A DNA stretch of 64,000 nucleotides from Methanosarcina vacuolata Z-761 (GTDB lineage: Archaea; Halobacteriota; Methanosarcinia; Methanosarcinales; Methanosarcinaceae): NCBI RefSeq assembly GCF_000969905.1, contig NZ_CP009520.1, positions 3,038,001 through 3,102,000 of the forward strand, in the 5' to 3' direction. The notes under the pieces are model-generated. The model did no database searches, was not told where the DNA came from, and was given only the letters and a program-made list of their open reading frames with translations. A program made the position numbers and the translations under genes. The stretch's first letter is position 1. Every line of letters begins with the position of its first letter. This document shows, piece after piece, positions 46,688-56,982 of the stretch.

Positions 46688-48337
46688 TCAATCACCGAAC
46701 ATTGATCCGGCATCGTCCATATCTGAATAATCGTAAAACTCATCATCTTTGAATTTGCTTTCGCTTTCCGAAGGCTCTTCATATTCTTCAACAACCTCTT
46801 CTCCGAACTCATCAAGTATGGTTTCTTTTATTTTGGCCGGGATTTCAGGTACCTTTACAACCACGCGCTCGACATTCAGGTCATGAAGGATTTTTTTTAT
46901 CCCGTCGATATTTTCGATACCTGTTGAAAGTTCAACCATCTCGGCAAAGTTTTTCACCAGGCCACAGTTCGGGCCTTCAGGAGTTTCCGAAGGGCAGAGC
47001 CTCCCCCACTGGGTTGCATGCAGGTCTCGGGCCTCAAAGTGAGGCTGGGCTCGTGAAAGGGGCGAAATTACCCGGCGCAGATGGGAAAGCGTGGAGATAT
47101 AGTCGTTTCTATCAAGGAGCTGAGACACACCTGTTCGTCCTCCAACCCAGTTTCCGGTTGCCAGAGGGTGCTGCAGGCGATCAGTCAACACATCGGCCCT
47201 GACTATTGTTGCGACGTTCAACTCCCTGTTTCTCATATTTGCGCGCTCGAGCTGGTATTTTATATCTCTTGCAAGCCTGTTGAAGGATACCCTGAAGAGA
47301 TCTTCCATCAGGTCTCCTGCGAGTTTTAGCCTTTTATTTGCATAGTGGTCTTTATCATCTTCCGAACGCTTGCCAAGGGCCAGCTCAAAACAGGACTCAG
47401 CCATTCTTGCAAGGAAGTGAGCCTTGGAGATCCTGTCTCTCATGTCGTTTCCAAGATGAGGGAACAGATACCTGTCAATAACGTAGTTTGCTCTTTTTAT
47501 CTGGTATTCCTTGGCCTGACCTGCAGCGACCCGGGCCCCGATTTTCTCGATTGCTTCTTCCTGGGTCTCGACTTCGGCTTCTTCAAGGTTTTCCAGCATG
47601 AACTTGATAATTTCAGGATCGCTTGAAACTGCATTTACAATATCTTCGTCAGTTACAATCCCAAGAGCTCTCATCAGCGTAATGAAGAAAACTCTGCCTG
47701 AAATAGAAGGGAAAGAAACCTCAAGCAGGGACTTTCGTCCTCTTTCTACGATTACGAGAGCCCTGTATCCGCGTTTTTGTGAGAAGACCTTTGCGACCTC
47801 TATCATATCGCCGTATCTCTCGCCATACTCTACAAGAATTTTGTTAGGGGCGAGGTCTTCAAGGGTCATAACCACCCTTTCGGTACCACCGATAATGAAA
47901 TATCCCCCAGGGTCAAGCGGGTCTTCTCCATACCGTACTTTTTCGGTTTCGCTAAGCCCTGGAAGGTTACATATCTTGGATTTGACCATGATAGGAAGCT
48001 GCCCTATTTTTGCTTCCATTACTTCAGACTCAACTCCTTCTTTTACCACGCTCATTTCGAGGTAGAGAGGACCTGAGTATGAAAGGTTCCTGAGCCTTGC
48101 CTCGTTGGGATAGAGTTTTTCGATTGCCCCGTCGGCTTCCTTTACCACAGGATGTTCTACCCGGATTTTTCCAAGTTTGAGGTAGGTATCCTCGATATCG
48201 GTTTCTATTGTTCTCTGTTCATCTATGATTTTTTGCAGCCCGTAATCTATAAACTTGTTAAACGAGTCTATATGGTGCTGCACTATCTTGTCCCGTGTAA
48301 AATAAGCCTGCGACAGTATACTTGTTTCTAACGCGAT
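46688..48337 (-). CDS. rpoB2: DNA-directed RNA polymerase subunit B'', probable ATC start
   Basis: The N-terminal half of the second-largest subunit has [20 protein letters not shown], the lobe/protrusion, and [20 protein letters not shown] near the end. The first conventional start is a GTG at 48283, but the conserved N-terminal helix continues in frame upstream as [20 protein letters not shown]. The only start position with a ribosome binding site (GAGGGTG, 5 bases away) is an ATC at 48335-48337. No ATG, GTG or TTG lies in that stretch. Either initiation uses ATC or this base differs from the true sequence. It is 157 bases downstream of rpoH. Confidence 0.93.
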   Translation of the reverse strand: MALETSILSQAYFTRDKIVQHHIDSFNKFIDYGLQKIIDEQRTIETDIEDTYLKLGKIRVEHPVVKEADGAIEKLYPNEARLRNLSYSGPLYLEMSVVKEGVESEVMEAKIGQLPIMVKSKICNLPGLSETEKVRYGEDPLDPGGYFIIGGTERVVMTLEDLAPNKILVEYGERYGDMIEVAKVFSQKRGYRALVIVERGRKSLLEVSFPSISGRVFFITLMRALGIVTDEDIVNAVSSDPEIIKFMLENLEEAEVETQEEAIEKIGARVAAGQAKEYQIKRANYVIDRYLFPHLGNDMRDRISKAHFLARMAESCFELALGKRSEDDKDHYANKRLKLAGDLMEDLFRVSFNRLARDIKYQLERANMRNRELNVATIVRADVLTDRLQHPLATGNWVGGRTGVSQLLDRNDYISTLSHLRRVISPLSRAQPHFEARDLHATQWGRLCPSETPEGPNCGLVKNFAEMVELSTGIENIDGIKKILHDLNVERVVVKVPEIPAKIKETILDEFGEEVVEEYEEPSESESKFKDDEFYDYSDMDDAGSMFGD

Positions 48338-48494
48338 GATAGCACCCTCTTTGCTTTATTAAAATGAAAATCAAGAGATTCTGATCCTTGGATCGATGTG
48401 CAACTGTTGAGTTTTGCCATACGATGGTGCATGGAATTCAAAAAGGCATTCCGTAAAGAAAATTTGATCATACAAGCGGTTTACTCCCCTCCGC

Positions 48495-48731
48495 TTATTC
48501 GATCACAAGTCTGTAGTAATCTGCCTCCCCTGCAGTTTGACTTTTTCTTGTGATTTTCACTACGTCTCCAACAACAGCTCCTATTTCCTTACAAACAGGG
48601 TCGTGCACTTTGATTTTCGGAAGTTGCTCCTTTTCAATGGAATACTTGCTTAAAACAGACTTTAACTCGCCTTCAGGCATGATTTCATGTTTAGGGACCG
48701 ACTCATGGTCGAGCAGGCTGAATTTTGTCAA
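48495..48731 (-). CDS. rpoH: DNA-directed RNA polymerase subunit H
   Basis: The 78-residue protein corresponds to the C-terminal domain of eukaryotic Rpb5: LLDHESVPKHEIMPEGELKS, LPKIKVHDPVCKEIGAVVGD and the end GEADYYRLVIE. It starts with TTG (48731) preceded by GGAGGAAAGG, a strong ribosome binding site. It is the first gene of the RNA polymerase operon and lies just after tRNA-Lys. Confidence 0.96.
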   Translation of the reverse strand: MTKFSLLDHESVPKHEIMPEGELKSVLSKYSIEKEQLPKIKVHDPVCKEIGAVVGDVVKITRKSQTAGEADYYRLVIE

Positions 48732-48822
48732 ATCCTTTCCTCCAAAAATAAAGTATTCAAAAAATTTGTCAGATCATTTCTCCCGTGGATGGCCTTTCCG
48801 CCGGGTATAATTAAGAACATGG

Positions 48823-48896
48823 CGGGCCCGTAGGGATTTGAACCCTAGGCCGACTGGTTAAAAGCCAGTCGCTCTGCCTGACTGAGCTACGGGCCC
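48823..48896 (-). tRNA. tRNA-Lys (anticodon UUU)
   Basis: On the minus strand it folds as a full cloverleaf. The acceptor stem is GGGCCCG/CGGGCCC, the D arm is GCTCAGTCAGGCAGAGC, and the anticodon stem is ACTGG/CCAGT with loop CTTTTAA (anticodon TTT). The T arm is CTAGGGTTCAAATCCCTAC and the discriminator is G. There is no intron and no encoded CCA. It is 91 bases upstream of rpoH. Confidence 0.97.
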
Positions 48897-49516
48897 AGTT
48901 GCTTTTTTCTTCACTTTACTTTTTTGCACCTGGATATTATTTCATGCTACCCTGCTGCCCCGCTGCCTCAGGGAGCACCTATCACACCAGTGCAACCCTC
49001 TAATTCCAGCTATTCTATAAATAGTTTATGGTGAAAGTGCCTATTCTTTTATAATTTTTGTACATATAAGTTAAAATTGTTTCTTTCGTGACGAATTTCA
49101 ACCAAATTTTTTCCAATTTTGCCGGAAAAATATATGTACGAGAATTTTCAACTTTTTAAAAGTAAGGCCAAGAATTCAATTTATTTCTCTTATTTACGGG
49201 TAACTTGAGACTTTTGCCCCGATTCTTAATAATGTCTCGGTTTTCCCGATAGTCACCCTCTCCAAAAATAAAGTACTAATCAAAGATTAATCAAAGTCAA
49301 ATCCAAATTTCTAAATTTAAACATTTTTAAAAAATGGAACTCGGATGTAACTGGGATTTCTGAACCTCAATGTTCCTATCTTTTTGTAGTTATGAGTAAG
49401 AGCAATAAGACAAAGTAGAAAATCAGATTTGAGGATGAGTTCTGGGTAAACTACCGCCAAACTAAAGATTTAGTGGCTGAGCACCATATAATCATGTTAA
49501 GGGGAGCATCGGAGAA
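48897..49516. other. gap without recognised gene
   Basis: The region between tRNA-Lys and the UPF0280 gene is AT-rich. A TATA-like CTATTTATAG (minus strand, about 49013-49022) could serve the tRNA/rpo unit. No reading frame is supported. Confidence 0.45.
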
Positions 49517-50287
49517 TCACGCTTTAGTTATATACTCATACCTGACATCTGCCCTCGTAATCCCTGGCACCTGTCCCCACATGCCAATATATTCTCCCTG
49601 GATTACAAGTGCTCCTTTTATTCCTGAAATTCCCTTTACGGCTTTGAAAGAAGACTCTACAGATTCCTTTCCTATACCTACCTCATTTCCAAGAGCCGTT
49701 GCAGCCGCATCTGCCAGGGAAACGTCATCTGAAAACACTGCAGCCGCATCTGCCATCCCGAAGCTGATTGAAGGGCCAACTGTTCCTGCTGAGGTGCATA
49801 CGCCTGTAATCGAGTCTCTGGTTTCGAACACCAGCCCCAGGTTTTTAATAGGGGACTGTCCTGCATAGATCCCAACCACAACAGGCCTGTCATTGATGAG
49901 TGCAATATCTCCGCCGTTATCGACAATAGCATACTTTGCTCCTGCTTTAACCATTGCTTCCACAGCAAGAGCCGAAATCGTACCTGCAACCGCACTCATT
50001 GGCCCTATACCCATAGTGTTTCCTGCTTTTACCATCCTTCTTACAACCTCAGGGGCATTTTCAGGGCATTCGTAGGGTTCGAGAGTAAGCTGAAAATAAG
50101 GATCGGAAAGAATGTAAGTCTCAAGGGCTGCCCTGTGGATGCGTATCGCTTCTTTTGCGGCTTCGATATGGGCCTGGTTATCGGCTGCAATAGTAACTAT
50201 GGTTTCCTTGAGCTGGAAATGTTCTTTAATTGAGGTATTAACAGTTTTTTTATCAGAGTCTTTAGCAGGTTTTATGGGGTCTTGCAT
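49517..50287 (-). CDS. UPF0280 family protein
   Basis: The 256-residue protein has the ApbE-like UPF0280 pattern: [55 protein letters not shown] and [19 protein letters not shown]. The asparagine-glycine-glycine-aspartate block resembles the FMN-transferase ApbE fold, but catalytic function is not established. It is widespread in methanogens. The gene is followed by no partner; the DUF460 gene lies upstream on the same strand after about 160 bases. Confidence 0.9.
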   Translation of the reverse strand: MQDPIKPAKDSDKKTVNTSIKEHFQLKETIVTIAADNQAHIEAAKEAIRIHRAALETYILSDPYFQLTLEPYECPENAPEVVRRMVKAGNTMGIGPMSAVAGTISALAVEAMVKAGAKYAIVDNGGDIALINDRPVVVGIYAGQSPIKNLGLVFETRDSITGVCTSAGTVGPSISFGMADAAAVFSDDVSLADAAATALGNEVGIGKESVESSFKAVKGISGIKGALVIQGEYIGMWGQVPGITRADVRYEYITKA

Positions 50288-50444
50288 GTTGATCCAGATA
50301 GGTTTTATTGCTTAAAAAAGAGGTGCTTCCCGAATCGCTGCCCGATATGTCGCTCAAATCGTCACCGGAGTTCAGCCTCTCTAGCGGGGAAAGTCCTTAC
50401 AAATGAGGAATATGGAGAGGCAATGGAATTTAAAAAGTGCCTTC

Positions 50445-52427
50445 TTATACCAGGCCCCTGCGCCTTTCACTCCTATATTCGTCAAAGAGGCTTTGCAGTT
50501 CGTCCTCTTTGGCTTTGTGACGCCTTGCATCGGCTTCTTTTTCCCAGTCTGCAATTGCGGCTTTAAGGGTTTCTGGTTCGGCCATTGCAAAGTCTTCAGC
50601 CCTCTCAAGCGGGATATTCTTTAAAACCGGAACATCGCCTTTGAAGAAGGTTTCCTCGGCTGCGTGCGAGATATCCTCAGGGATGAGTACGGCTCGGATT
50701 CCGGCTTCTACAAGAATCTGAGCGGTTGCAGTTCCGCCTCCGCTTGGGTTTTCAAGGAAAACTACATCACCTGTCTTAAGCCCGTATTTTTCCTTTGTTT
50801 CGGCAATGGACTCCTTCGTAAAGGCAGCAATAACTTTGACAGCCGTACCTTCACCACGGACCTCCATCTTCTGGATTTTACGCAGCTTGTTGCTTCTGCG
50901 CCGCAGCTCCTTTACGGTTTTGTTTCTATGGCTAACCTCTTTCTTCAGGCTTTCAATAGTTTCGTCCCTGATATTGATTTCTTTTGATTTCCGAATTTCG
51001 CTATAAGCTTCCTTTTTGAAGCTGTTCAGTCTTGACTCGAGCTTTGAGATTTTCCGGTCTTTTGAAATCAGTTCTTTCTTTAGTTCCTCAAGATATTCCT
51101 GAAGGTTCTGAATCTGCTCGCTCTGCCGCTGGACAGTCTCTCTCATTTTCAGGAGAGATTCGTCAACTGCCCTGTCCTCCGGCTTTTCGGCATGTTCTCT
51201 GGGCTTTGGTTTTTCAGGCTCACCTGATGCCCGGGCTTTTTCAATTGCCGCCTCTATCGAAGCTCCACTGATCACATAAAACTTTATCAGCTCAAGATCT
51301 GCATTTTGCGGAGCTTTCTTTTCAATCCTGGAAAATATGTTCTTATAACTCCTGTAGGTGAGAAGAGCAGCAGTCAGTGCATCCCTTTCGTGGTCATTCG
51401 AGTAACCAAAAGTCCTTCCAAGCGCTATTTTTTCCTCGGCAGAAACCTCAATTCCAGGACTTGCAGGTACTGCGTTGAAGCTTCTTCGGATTTTCTCAAC
51501 TGAACTCGGCATTGGAGTTACATCGCTGGCAACAACTGCAGGTTTTCCGTATTCGGCAATAAGTTTGACAACTTCATCAGGAGCAATCCCCCTGGAGCTT
51601 TTCAAGTAAAGAAGCTCTCCGTCAAGAGAGAGAATCGCTATTCCCACGGTTGTTCCAGGATCGATTCCCACTATTGTAAACTTACGTCTCGGATTCTTCG
51701 GTTTAAGGGGAACATATCGGATTTTATCGCGTTCAACACTTCTTACGCTTACCTGAGAATCGTTACTTGCCATTGGATGTATCGGTATCTCTCCACGTTT
51801 TGCATAAACTGTGAATTCAGACCTGACATAGCCTCCGAAACCTTTTACGTTTACGGTTTCGAATCTGATACCTTTTTCCCGAGAAAGGTCTTTCAGGGCA
51901 TTCTCAATCTCCCTGCTCCTTTGCAGCACAGCTCCATGTACCTTCCTGCGGTATCGGTTCTGGCTCCAGCCCCCCCTTCCAAGGGAACGGGCTCTACTAA
52001 CTTTAATTTTTGTAATATCTTCAAAAAGGGAAACTTCATGCCCAACCCCCAGATCTGCAAGACGTGCACATGCTTCGGCTTCGTCATTCGGGTTTTCGGG
52101 ATCAAAAGAAAAACCATATTTCCGTGCAAGCCTTACAAGTGGTTCAGGGTGAAGCCCACCTGTGACCTGGACAAGTTTAACGCCCTCAGGCAGCTTTTCC
52201 ATAAGAGATAGGAGCTCGCTTCGGTCGGCTGCAAGCTCAAAAATATTGTCAACAGCTATTATCTCCGGCTTTTCCCTCTGGATCATATTAAAGATTTTCT
52301 GGCGACGGAGCATACTTTGGTGGAAAACTTCCCCGTCCTTAAGGATAGCAAGTGCATACCTGGGAAGTTCTCTTGCCCTGGGAGAGCCCCGGGCAATATC
52401 AATTCCATAGATAATCCTTTTTTGCAT
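50445..52427 (-). CDS. DUF460 / RuvC-like nuclease-fold protein (COG2433)
   Basis: The 660-residue archaeal protein has an N-terminal RNase H-like region (IIYGIDIARGSPRARE and KPEIIAVDNIFELA), a basic segment SLGRGGWSQNRYRRKVHGAV, and a second RuvC-like domain starting FTIVGIDPGTTVGIAI (about residue 250) with SDVTPMPSSVEKI and DHERDALTAALL. The acidic residues D256, D302 and D352 or nearby are candidate metal ligands. A long coiled coil (about 420-535) and a C-terminal alpha/beta domain follow. It may act on DNA or RNA junctions, but its role has not been shown. Confidence 0.88.
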   Translation of the reverse strand: MQKRIIYGIDIARGSPRARELPRYALAILKDGEVFHQSMLRRQKIFNMIQREKPEIIAVDNIFELAADRSELLSLMEKLPEGVKLVQVTGGLHPEPLVRLARKYGFSFDPENPNDEAEACARLADLGVGHEVSLFEDITKIKVSRARSLGRGGWSQNRYRRKVHGAVLQRSREIENALKDLSREKGIRFETVNVKGFGGYVRSEFTVYAKRGEIPIHPMASNDSQVSVRSVERDKIRYVPLKPKNPRRKFTIVGIDPGTTVGIAILSLDGELLYLKSSRGIAPDEVVKLIAEYGKPAVVASDVTPMPSSVEKIRRSFNAVPASPGIEVSAEEKIALGRTFGYSNDHERDALTAALLTYRSYKNIFSRIEKKAPQNADLELIKFYVISGASIEAAIEKARASGEPEKPKPREHAEKPEDRAVDESLLKMRETVQRQSEQIQNLQEYLEELKKELISKDRKISKLESRLNSFKKEAYSEIRKSKEINIRDETIESLKKEVSHRNKTVKELRRRSNKLRKIQKMEVRGEGTAVKVIAAFTKESIAETKEKYGLKTGDVVFLENPSGGGTATAQILVEAGIRAVLIPEDISHAAEETFFKGDVPVLKNIPLERAEDFAMAEPETLKAAIADWEKEADARRHKAKEDELQSLFDEYRSERRRGLV

Positions 52428-53122
52428 GAGCGTCTATATTTTATTTTTTATTCAATATATATTTAACTGCACCTGTTTTGGTATTTAAAAGTATTTATTT
52501 ATGTGGTTTTTGGAGTAATTTACAGGCATTTAAGAAAAGGCGGGATAATCTGGATAGGCCTTTACTGGTACCCTGATAGAACAGGTTCGAAGAACCCAGG
52601 ATTTAGTCTTTTTTGCACTGCGTAACCTATTTAAGACTTTAGTTTACTGATCGCAGTATGCTTTGCTGTTTGAATTTCGTTTAAGGACACTTCAGACCTA
52701 TTAATGTATTTTTATTTGGTTTTACATGCAGTAAAACAGTTTCTGATAATCCAGTTTTTTGAACAAATCTTTTTGCAAGGTGTTTATTTGTCTAAAATGT
52801 ATGTCAAGTTTAGGATTTAGCGTCTGAATTATAAAAACAGTAGCAGAGTAATTAAATTCACTAAACACATCGAGTTATATAAGCTCTTTTGTACCTGATT
52901 CTGGCACTTGATTGCACAAATTTGGAAATACTGTCAAAAGTATCATATACAAGGTCTATAAATATATCAGTTAGTAAGTATTGAAGATACTTTACATATT
53001 TCTCGGGGTTTATTTTAAGAATCTTTTAATTTGATACATAAAGATTCTCGAGAATAAAATAAAATTCACACATAGAGTGTGAAAAATTCAACAGTATAAA
53101 AAAATAGTTTGAGGTGTAATAG
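52428..53122. other. long upstream region with TATA box and structured leader
   Basis: No gene is supported. TCTATAAATATAT at 52958-52970 is a good TATA box, giving a leader of about 130 bases before the start at 53123. Two hairpins lie in that leader: AGAATCTTT/AAAGATTCT (53018-53026, 53040-53048) and TTCACAC/GTGTGAA (53065-53071, 53077-53083). Confidence 0.5.
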
Positions 53123-53515
53123 ATGTTTAAAAATCGGCTTATAATAGCAGGTTTATTGATGTGTTTAATCCTGGCAATGGTCCCATCAGTCTTGAGTGCT
53201 GCATCTTCTGATAAAGGAGTATCTATGGGCTCAAGCGTCCAGCAGTCAACAGCTCCAGCCTCAGTGGATAAAGTATCCACAACAGCCGTGAAAAATGGCA
53301 TAGCAACCGCTTACTGGCTTGAACTGCAGGCCTATCCTTCAACCAATACAAGAGCCCTTTGGCTCAATGTAGATAATGACTGGAGGTACTTATCCAAACC
53401 ATCCAGCAATATTGAAACCTCTGTACAAAATGCATTTGCTAATCCTGATGTCTTCCAGGTTAAAGTCTGGTACTCTGGACAGAAGATTGTTGGATTAGTA
53501 GTAATGACTAAATAA
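53123..53515 (+). CDS. small secreted protein of unknown function (130 aa)
   Basis: The protein begins with a Sec signal peptide (RLIIAGLLMCLILAMVPSVL then SAAS, cleavage after about residue 27). The mature part of about 100 residues has a Ser/Thr-rich start and a compact beta-rich domain (GIATAYWLELQAYPSTNTRA then LWLNVDNDWRYL, ending VKVWYSGQKIVGLVVM). I do not recognise the family. GAGGTG lies 7 bases before the ATG. It stands alone with a long structured leader and its own TATA box, so its expression may be regulated. Confidence 0.72.
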   Translation: MFKNRLIIAGLLMCLILAMVPSVLSAASSDKGVSMGSSVQQSTAPASVDKVSTTAVKNGIATAYWLELQAYPSTNTRALWLNVDNDWRYLSKPSSNIETSVQNAFANPDVFQVKVWYSGQKIVGLVVMTK

Positions 53516-53834
53516 TTGTAAGCAAAGATAACTTTTTAAATCATATTAAAAATAGAACTGTAAAGTATATTTACAGATTTTGCCCCTGGATACTTTTCAG
53601 GGTTTAAGCAGTTGCCGGCTTTGAGGCAACTTTTAATTTTTTAATAATCACACAAAGAATTTTTGGGTTTTTGTAACGGGTTTTTGTAAATAGAGCAACC
53701 AGATTTCTTGCAATTCACTTTCGGCAGATAACCTGTTTTTCTTAATACATTTTTTGATTGCATTTTTGTTGAAGAATACTCTTTCTGATCAGTTTCAAGT
53801 CTTTCATATTTGAATATCATATCAAACAAAAATA

Positions 53835-54012
53835 CCTGAACTAAAACTATTTTTCTGCCCTATTCTGCACCTAAAGAAACCTGAACTAAAACTATTTTTC
53901 TGCCCTATTCTGCACCTAAAGAAACCTGAACTAAAACTATTTTTCTGCCCTATTCTGCACCTAAAGGAAACTGAACAAAACTATTTTCTGCCCTATTCTT
54001 CACCTAAAGGAA
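53835..54012. repeat. 45-bp tandem repeat, about 4 units
   Basis: Three near-identical 45-bp units beginning CCTGAACTAAAACTATTTTT (53835, 53880, 53925) and one diverged unit lie between the secreted protein and the U32 gene. The rest of 53516-53834 shows no supported gene; a 62-codon minus frame is rejected. Confidence 0.9.
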
Positions 54013-54042
54013 GTAGCGTTTTTCATTAAAAGGAATTTGACC

Positions 54043-56664
54043 TTAAACTCCCTTAAAATAGTGCCCTGTAGTATATTCAACTCCTCTTGCAGGTTTCAGC
54101 CTGGTTTCTTTTCCTGCAAGAGCTTCTTTGTATGCCGCTATAATCTCTTTTATCTCAGCCTGTGTATTAAATGAAAGATCAAGCCGAAGCACATCCACAC
54201 CGTAATCTTTCAGGTTTTTGACGTACTTCAGCATATCAAGCACTTTTGAGTTATAAATCAGGGTCCGGGTCCCCAGGCGCTCTACCGGAAATTCGGAACT
54301 TTCCTGGTCAACAAGAAGCACTTTGCTGTCCTTTCTTACAATTCTTCTGTCAACAAGGGGCTTTAAAAGGTCATTTTCCGTAATGAGCATAAGCTCTCTG
54401 CCGTAAACAAAAATTTCAGTCTGTCCTGAGCCCTCGCAAGTTTGAAGGGCCTCACAGAGATTTTTGATCTCGCTCAGGTTCAGTTCGCTTGAAAGGGTCG
54501 ATCTGTATGCTCCTGCCTGGTAAAGAGTGCTGGCAGTAAAAGCATTGAAAATATTGAACTCTTTCCCTGCGGTAAAGGGTATGGAAAGCTCTTTTGCAAG
54601 CTGTAAGGTCCCGAAATCAGAACAGGCTATCCCGAAACCTGCCTCTTTAACTTTTCCCAGCAAGGGTTTGAGTTTATCCAGTTCATAATCATGATTTATA
54701 AGAGGAACCCGGAAAACAATTTCGACCCTTTCAGCTTTCAAATCTTCAAGCTTTTCCGCATTTTCAGTTGCGGAAAGCTCTTCAAACTTCGAAACCGGAA
54801 CATAGATAACGTCTGCACCGGCGAACGCGGCCTCGAAGAGAGAGTGACTTTCATTTACTTCAACACTAAGAAGGAGCCTCTTTGAAGCTGAATTTCTGCC
54901 CCGGGTTTCACTGAGGGTTTTGTTGAGGGCCTCATTAACGGCTGGAGACTGCTCATATTGATAACTCGCTTCACTGCAGCGGCTTTGAGAGCTACACAGG
55001 TGACTGAAATCCTCAAGCTTCGGGTGCTTTTGCTCTCTCTTATCTACACTGAGGATTTTTTCCAGCAGGAGGTCTGCTGCCTTTCTCCTTGCATTCTTCA
55101 GCACGCCGACCGGAATGAAAATATTTTCATCAGCATCAATCTCAACAGAGACTGCCTCAAAAGAAGTGTCCCCAAGACTTTCCATTGCTTTTCGTATCTT
55201 CTCGGCTGTAGTTGGGGCTTTCTCAGCTTCCTGGACGACATAATCATCCGTGAATTCCACAAATGGAACCTTCTCTGTGGTCTCACTGGTCTCTCTGGGA
55301 TTTTCACTTTCTTCTCTAATCACAACCGTAAATCGCTCTCCTTTCCTGGCTCTTACTTTCAGGCTTACAGGAAGCGTTTTTAGTTTTGTTTTTTGAAGGG
55401 TGTCGAGGAGCCGTGTATCTGTTGTAAGGTAGAGTTCATCACCTCTCTGGACTGCTCTTCCTGTCTTCGAGCTGATTTCAAGCCCTACTTTCTCACCTTT
55501 TTGAGCACTTATTATATGCTCGCCTGAGATTGTGAGTAGGCCTGTAACTGCCGAGCCGAGCATCCGCTCTCGCGTGAAAATACTTATACCGTCTTTTACC
55601 TGGATGTCCTGATTCAGCCGAACTGTGAGTTTCGTATTCCCTTTTGAACGGGAAATATCAAGGACTTTTCCAAGGAACGCTCCATAGTTTGAACTGTATT
55701 TAGGATGAGATACGCCTTTTTCTCCGAGTATGAAACCTCTTGTAAAGCCTCTGTAAAAGAGTTTTGCAAGTTCGGATTCTCTTGCTTCAAGTTCCTCTTT
55801 TGTCGGATTCTCTCCTGGACCACAGATTCCTTCGACTGCAGCCTTATAGGCAGCAGCACTTGCAGTAACGTACTCAGGCTTTTTCATCCGCCCTTCTATT
55901 TTAAGGCTTACAACTCCGGTTTTTATGATTTCCTCAAGCCCTGTTAGTGTGGAGAGTTCGGCGCAGCTGATGGGATAACTGCCACTGAGATGTCTTTCGT
56001 CAACTTCCCTGCCGTTTACAACGAATCTGTACCGGCGTCGGCAGGGCTGGGCACAGGCCCCCCTGTTTGCGCTCCTGCCATGCAGGAAACTGCTGAAAAG
56101 ACATTTGCCCGAATAGGAGTAGCAAAGTGCTCCATGGACGAAAACCTCAATTTCTGCATTTGAGTGGTCCACGATGTCCTTTACCTCAGCCGCAGTAAGT
56201 TCCCTTGAGACTATAACTCTTTTTGCTCCCAGCCCTGCTGCAAAATCGACTCCTCCTTTATTATGGATAGTCATCTGGGTACTTGCATGAAGCTCAAAGT
56301 CCGGATAGATTTCATTTAAAAGCCTGAGAAGCCCCAGGTCCTGAAGGATAACTGCATCGACTCCGGCTGCATATGCACAGTCTGTAATCTCAAGCGCGTG
56401 CTGCAACTCTTTTTGCTTGATCGGGATATTGAGGGCAAGGTAAACAAGAACTCCGTGTGAGTGCGCCAGTTTCACGGCCTCGTCAAGGTTCTCAATAGTG
56501 AAATTCTTTGCACCCTGACGGGCATTGAATTCGCCAACCCCGAGATAGACTGCATCAGCTCCTCCTCGAATTGCAGCAAGAAGGGCTTCTTCGTCACCTA
56601 CGGGAGCCAGGACTTCAGGGGGGGTACATGTATAATTTTCAGTAGGATAATTTTCAGTAGACAT
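54043..56664 (-). CDS. U32 peptidase-family protein, candidate RNA hydroxylase (RlhA/TrhP type)
   Basis: The 873-residue protein has the U32 barrel (PPEVLAPVGDEEALLAAIRG and ADAVYLGVGEFNARQGAKNF), the signature VFVHGALCYSYSGKCLFSSF, and the four-cysteine site completed by RGACAQPCRRRYRF. The DUF3656 insert is followed by a second TIM-barrel half (about residues 600-860, LLSVEVNESHSLFEAAFAGA then DVIYV). In bacteria such proteins hydroxylate cytidine or uridine in rRNA or tRNA using prephenate-derived groups and an Fe-S cluster. That activity in archaea is an inference; protease activity is doubtful. Confidence 0.9.
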   Translation of the reverse strand: MSTENYPTENYTCTPPEVLAPVGDEEALLAAIRGGADAVYLGVGEFNARQGAKNFTIENLDEAVKLAHSHGVLVYLALNIPIKQKELQHALEITDCAYAAGVDAVILQDLGLLRLLNEIYPDFELHASTQMTIHNKGGVDFAAGLGAKRVIVSRELTAAEVKDIVDHSNAEIEVFVHGALCYSYSGKCLFSSFLHGRSANRGACAQPCRRRYRFVVNGREVDERHLSGSYPISCAELSTLTGLEEIIKTGVVSLKIEGRMKKPEYVTASAAAYKAAVEGICGPGENPTKEELEARESELAKLFYRGFTRGFILGEKGVSHPKYSSNYGAFLGKVLDISRSKGNTKLTVRLNQDIQVKDGISIFTRERMLGSAVTGLLTISGEHIISAQKGEKVGLEISSKTGRAVQRGDELYLTTDTRLLDTLQKTKLKTLPVSLKVRARKGERFTVVIREESENPRETSETTEKVPFVEFTDDYVVQEAEKAPTTAEKIRKAMESLGDTSFEAVSVEIDADENIFIPVGVLKNARRKAADLLLEKILSVDKREQKHPKLEDFSHLCSSQSRCSEASYQYEQSPAVNEALNKTLSETRGRNSASKRLLLSVEVNESHSLFEAAFAGADVIYVPVSKFEELSATENAEKLEDLKAERVEIVFRVPLINHDYELDKLKPLLGKVKEAGFGIACSDFGTLQLAKELSIPFTAGKEFNIFNAFTASTLYQAGAYRSTLSSELNLSEIKNLCEALQTCEGSGQTEIFVYGRELMLITENDLLKPLVDRRIVRKDSKVLLVDQESSEFPVERLGTRTLIYNSKVLDMLKYVKNLKDYGVDVLRLDLSFNTQAEIKEIIAAYKEALAGKETRLKPARGVEYTTGHYFKGV

Positions 56665-56761
56665 TTTTGATCAGTTTGTTCTTTCCGGCTGGAAGGTTTT
56701 GTAACTATGAAGAGAAAGCTATACAAACGGTTTACATGAAAAGCTTAGCAGAATGCAGATA

Positions 56762-56873
56762 GATGAGTAAAGATAAGTAAAGGTAAGTAAAGGTAAGTAA
56801 AGGTAAGTAAAGGTAAGTAAAGGTAAGTAAAGGTAAGTAAAGGTAAGTAAAGGTGAGTAAAGGTAAGTAAAGG
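56762..56873. repeat. 10-bp tandem repeat, about 11 units
   Basis: AGGTAAGTAA is repeated about eleven times with single-base variants, upstream of the U32 gene on its promoter side. Confidence 0.9.
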
Positions 56874-56982
56874 AATAAAGTTCAGTTTAAGACGTAAAGG
56901 TACTTCTTGCATAAAAATGGATGGGTAAGCCCTTGACTTTTATTGTGAGAAAACTTATTGTAAACCTGAAAACTTTAAACTT

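Noticed and set aside
53641-53829. 62-codon minus frame near the secreted protein gene
   Set aside because: No ribosome binding site, no hydrophobic pattern of a folded domain, and no recognisable similarity.
53835-54012. Possible CRISPR array in the 45-bp repeat region
   Set aside because: Units abut without spacers and no cas gene is in the window.
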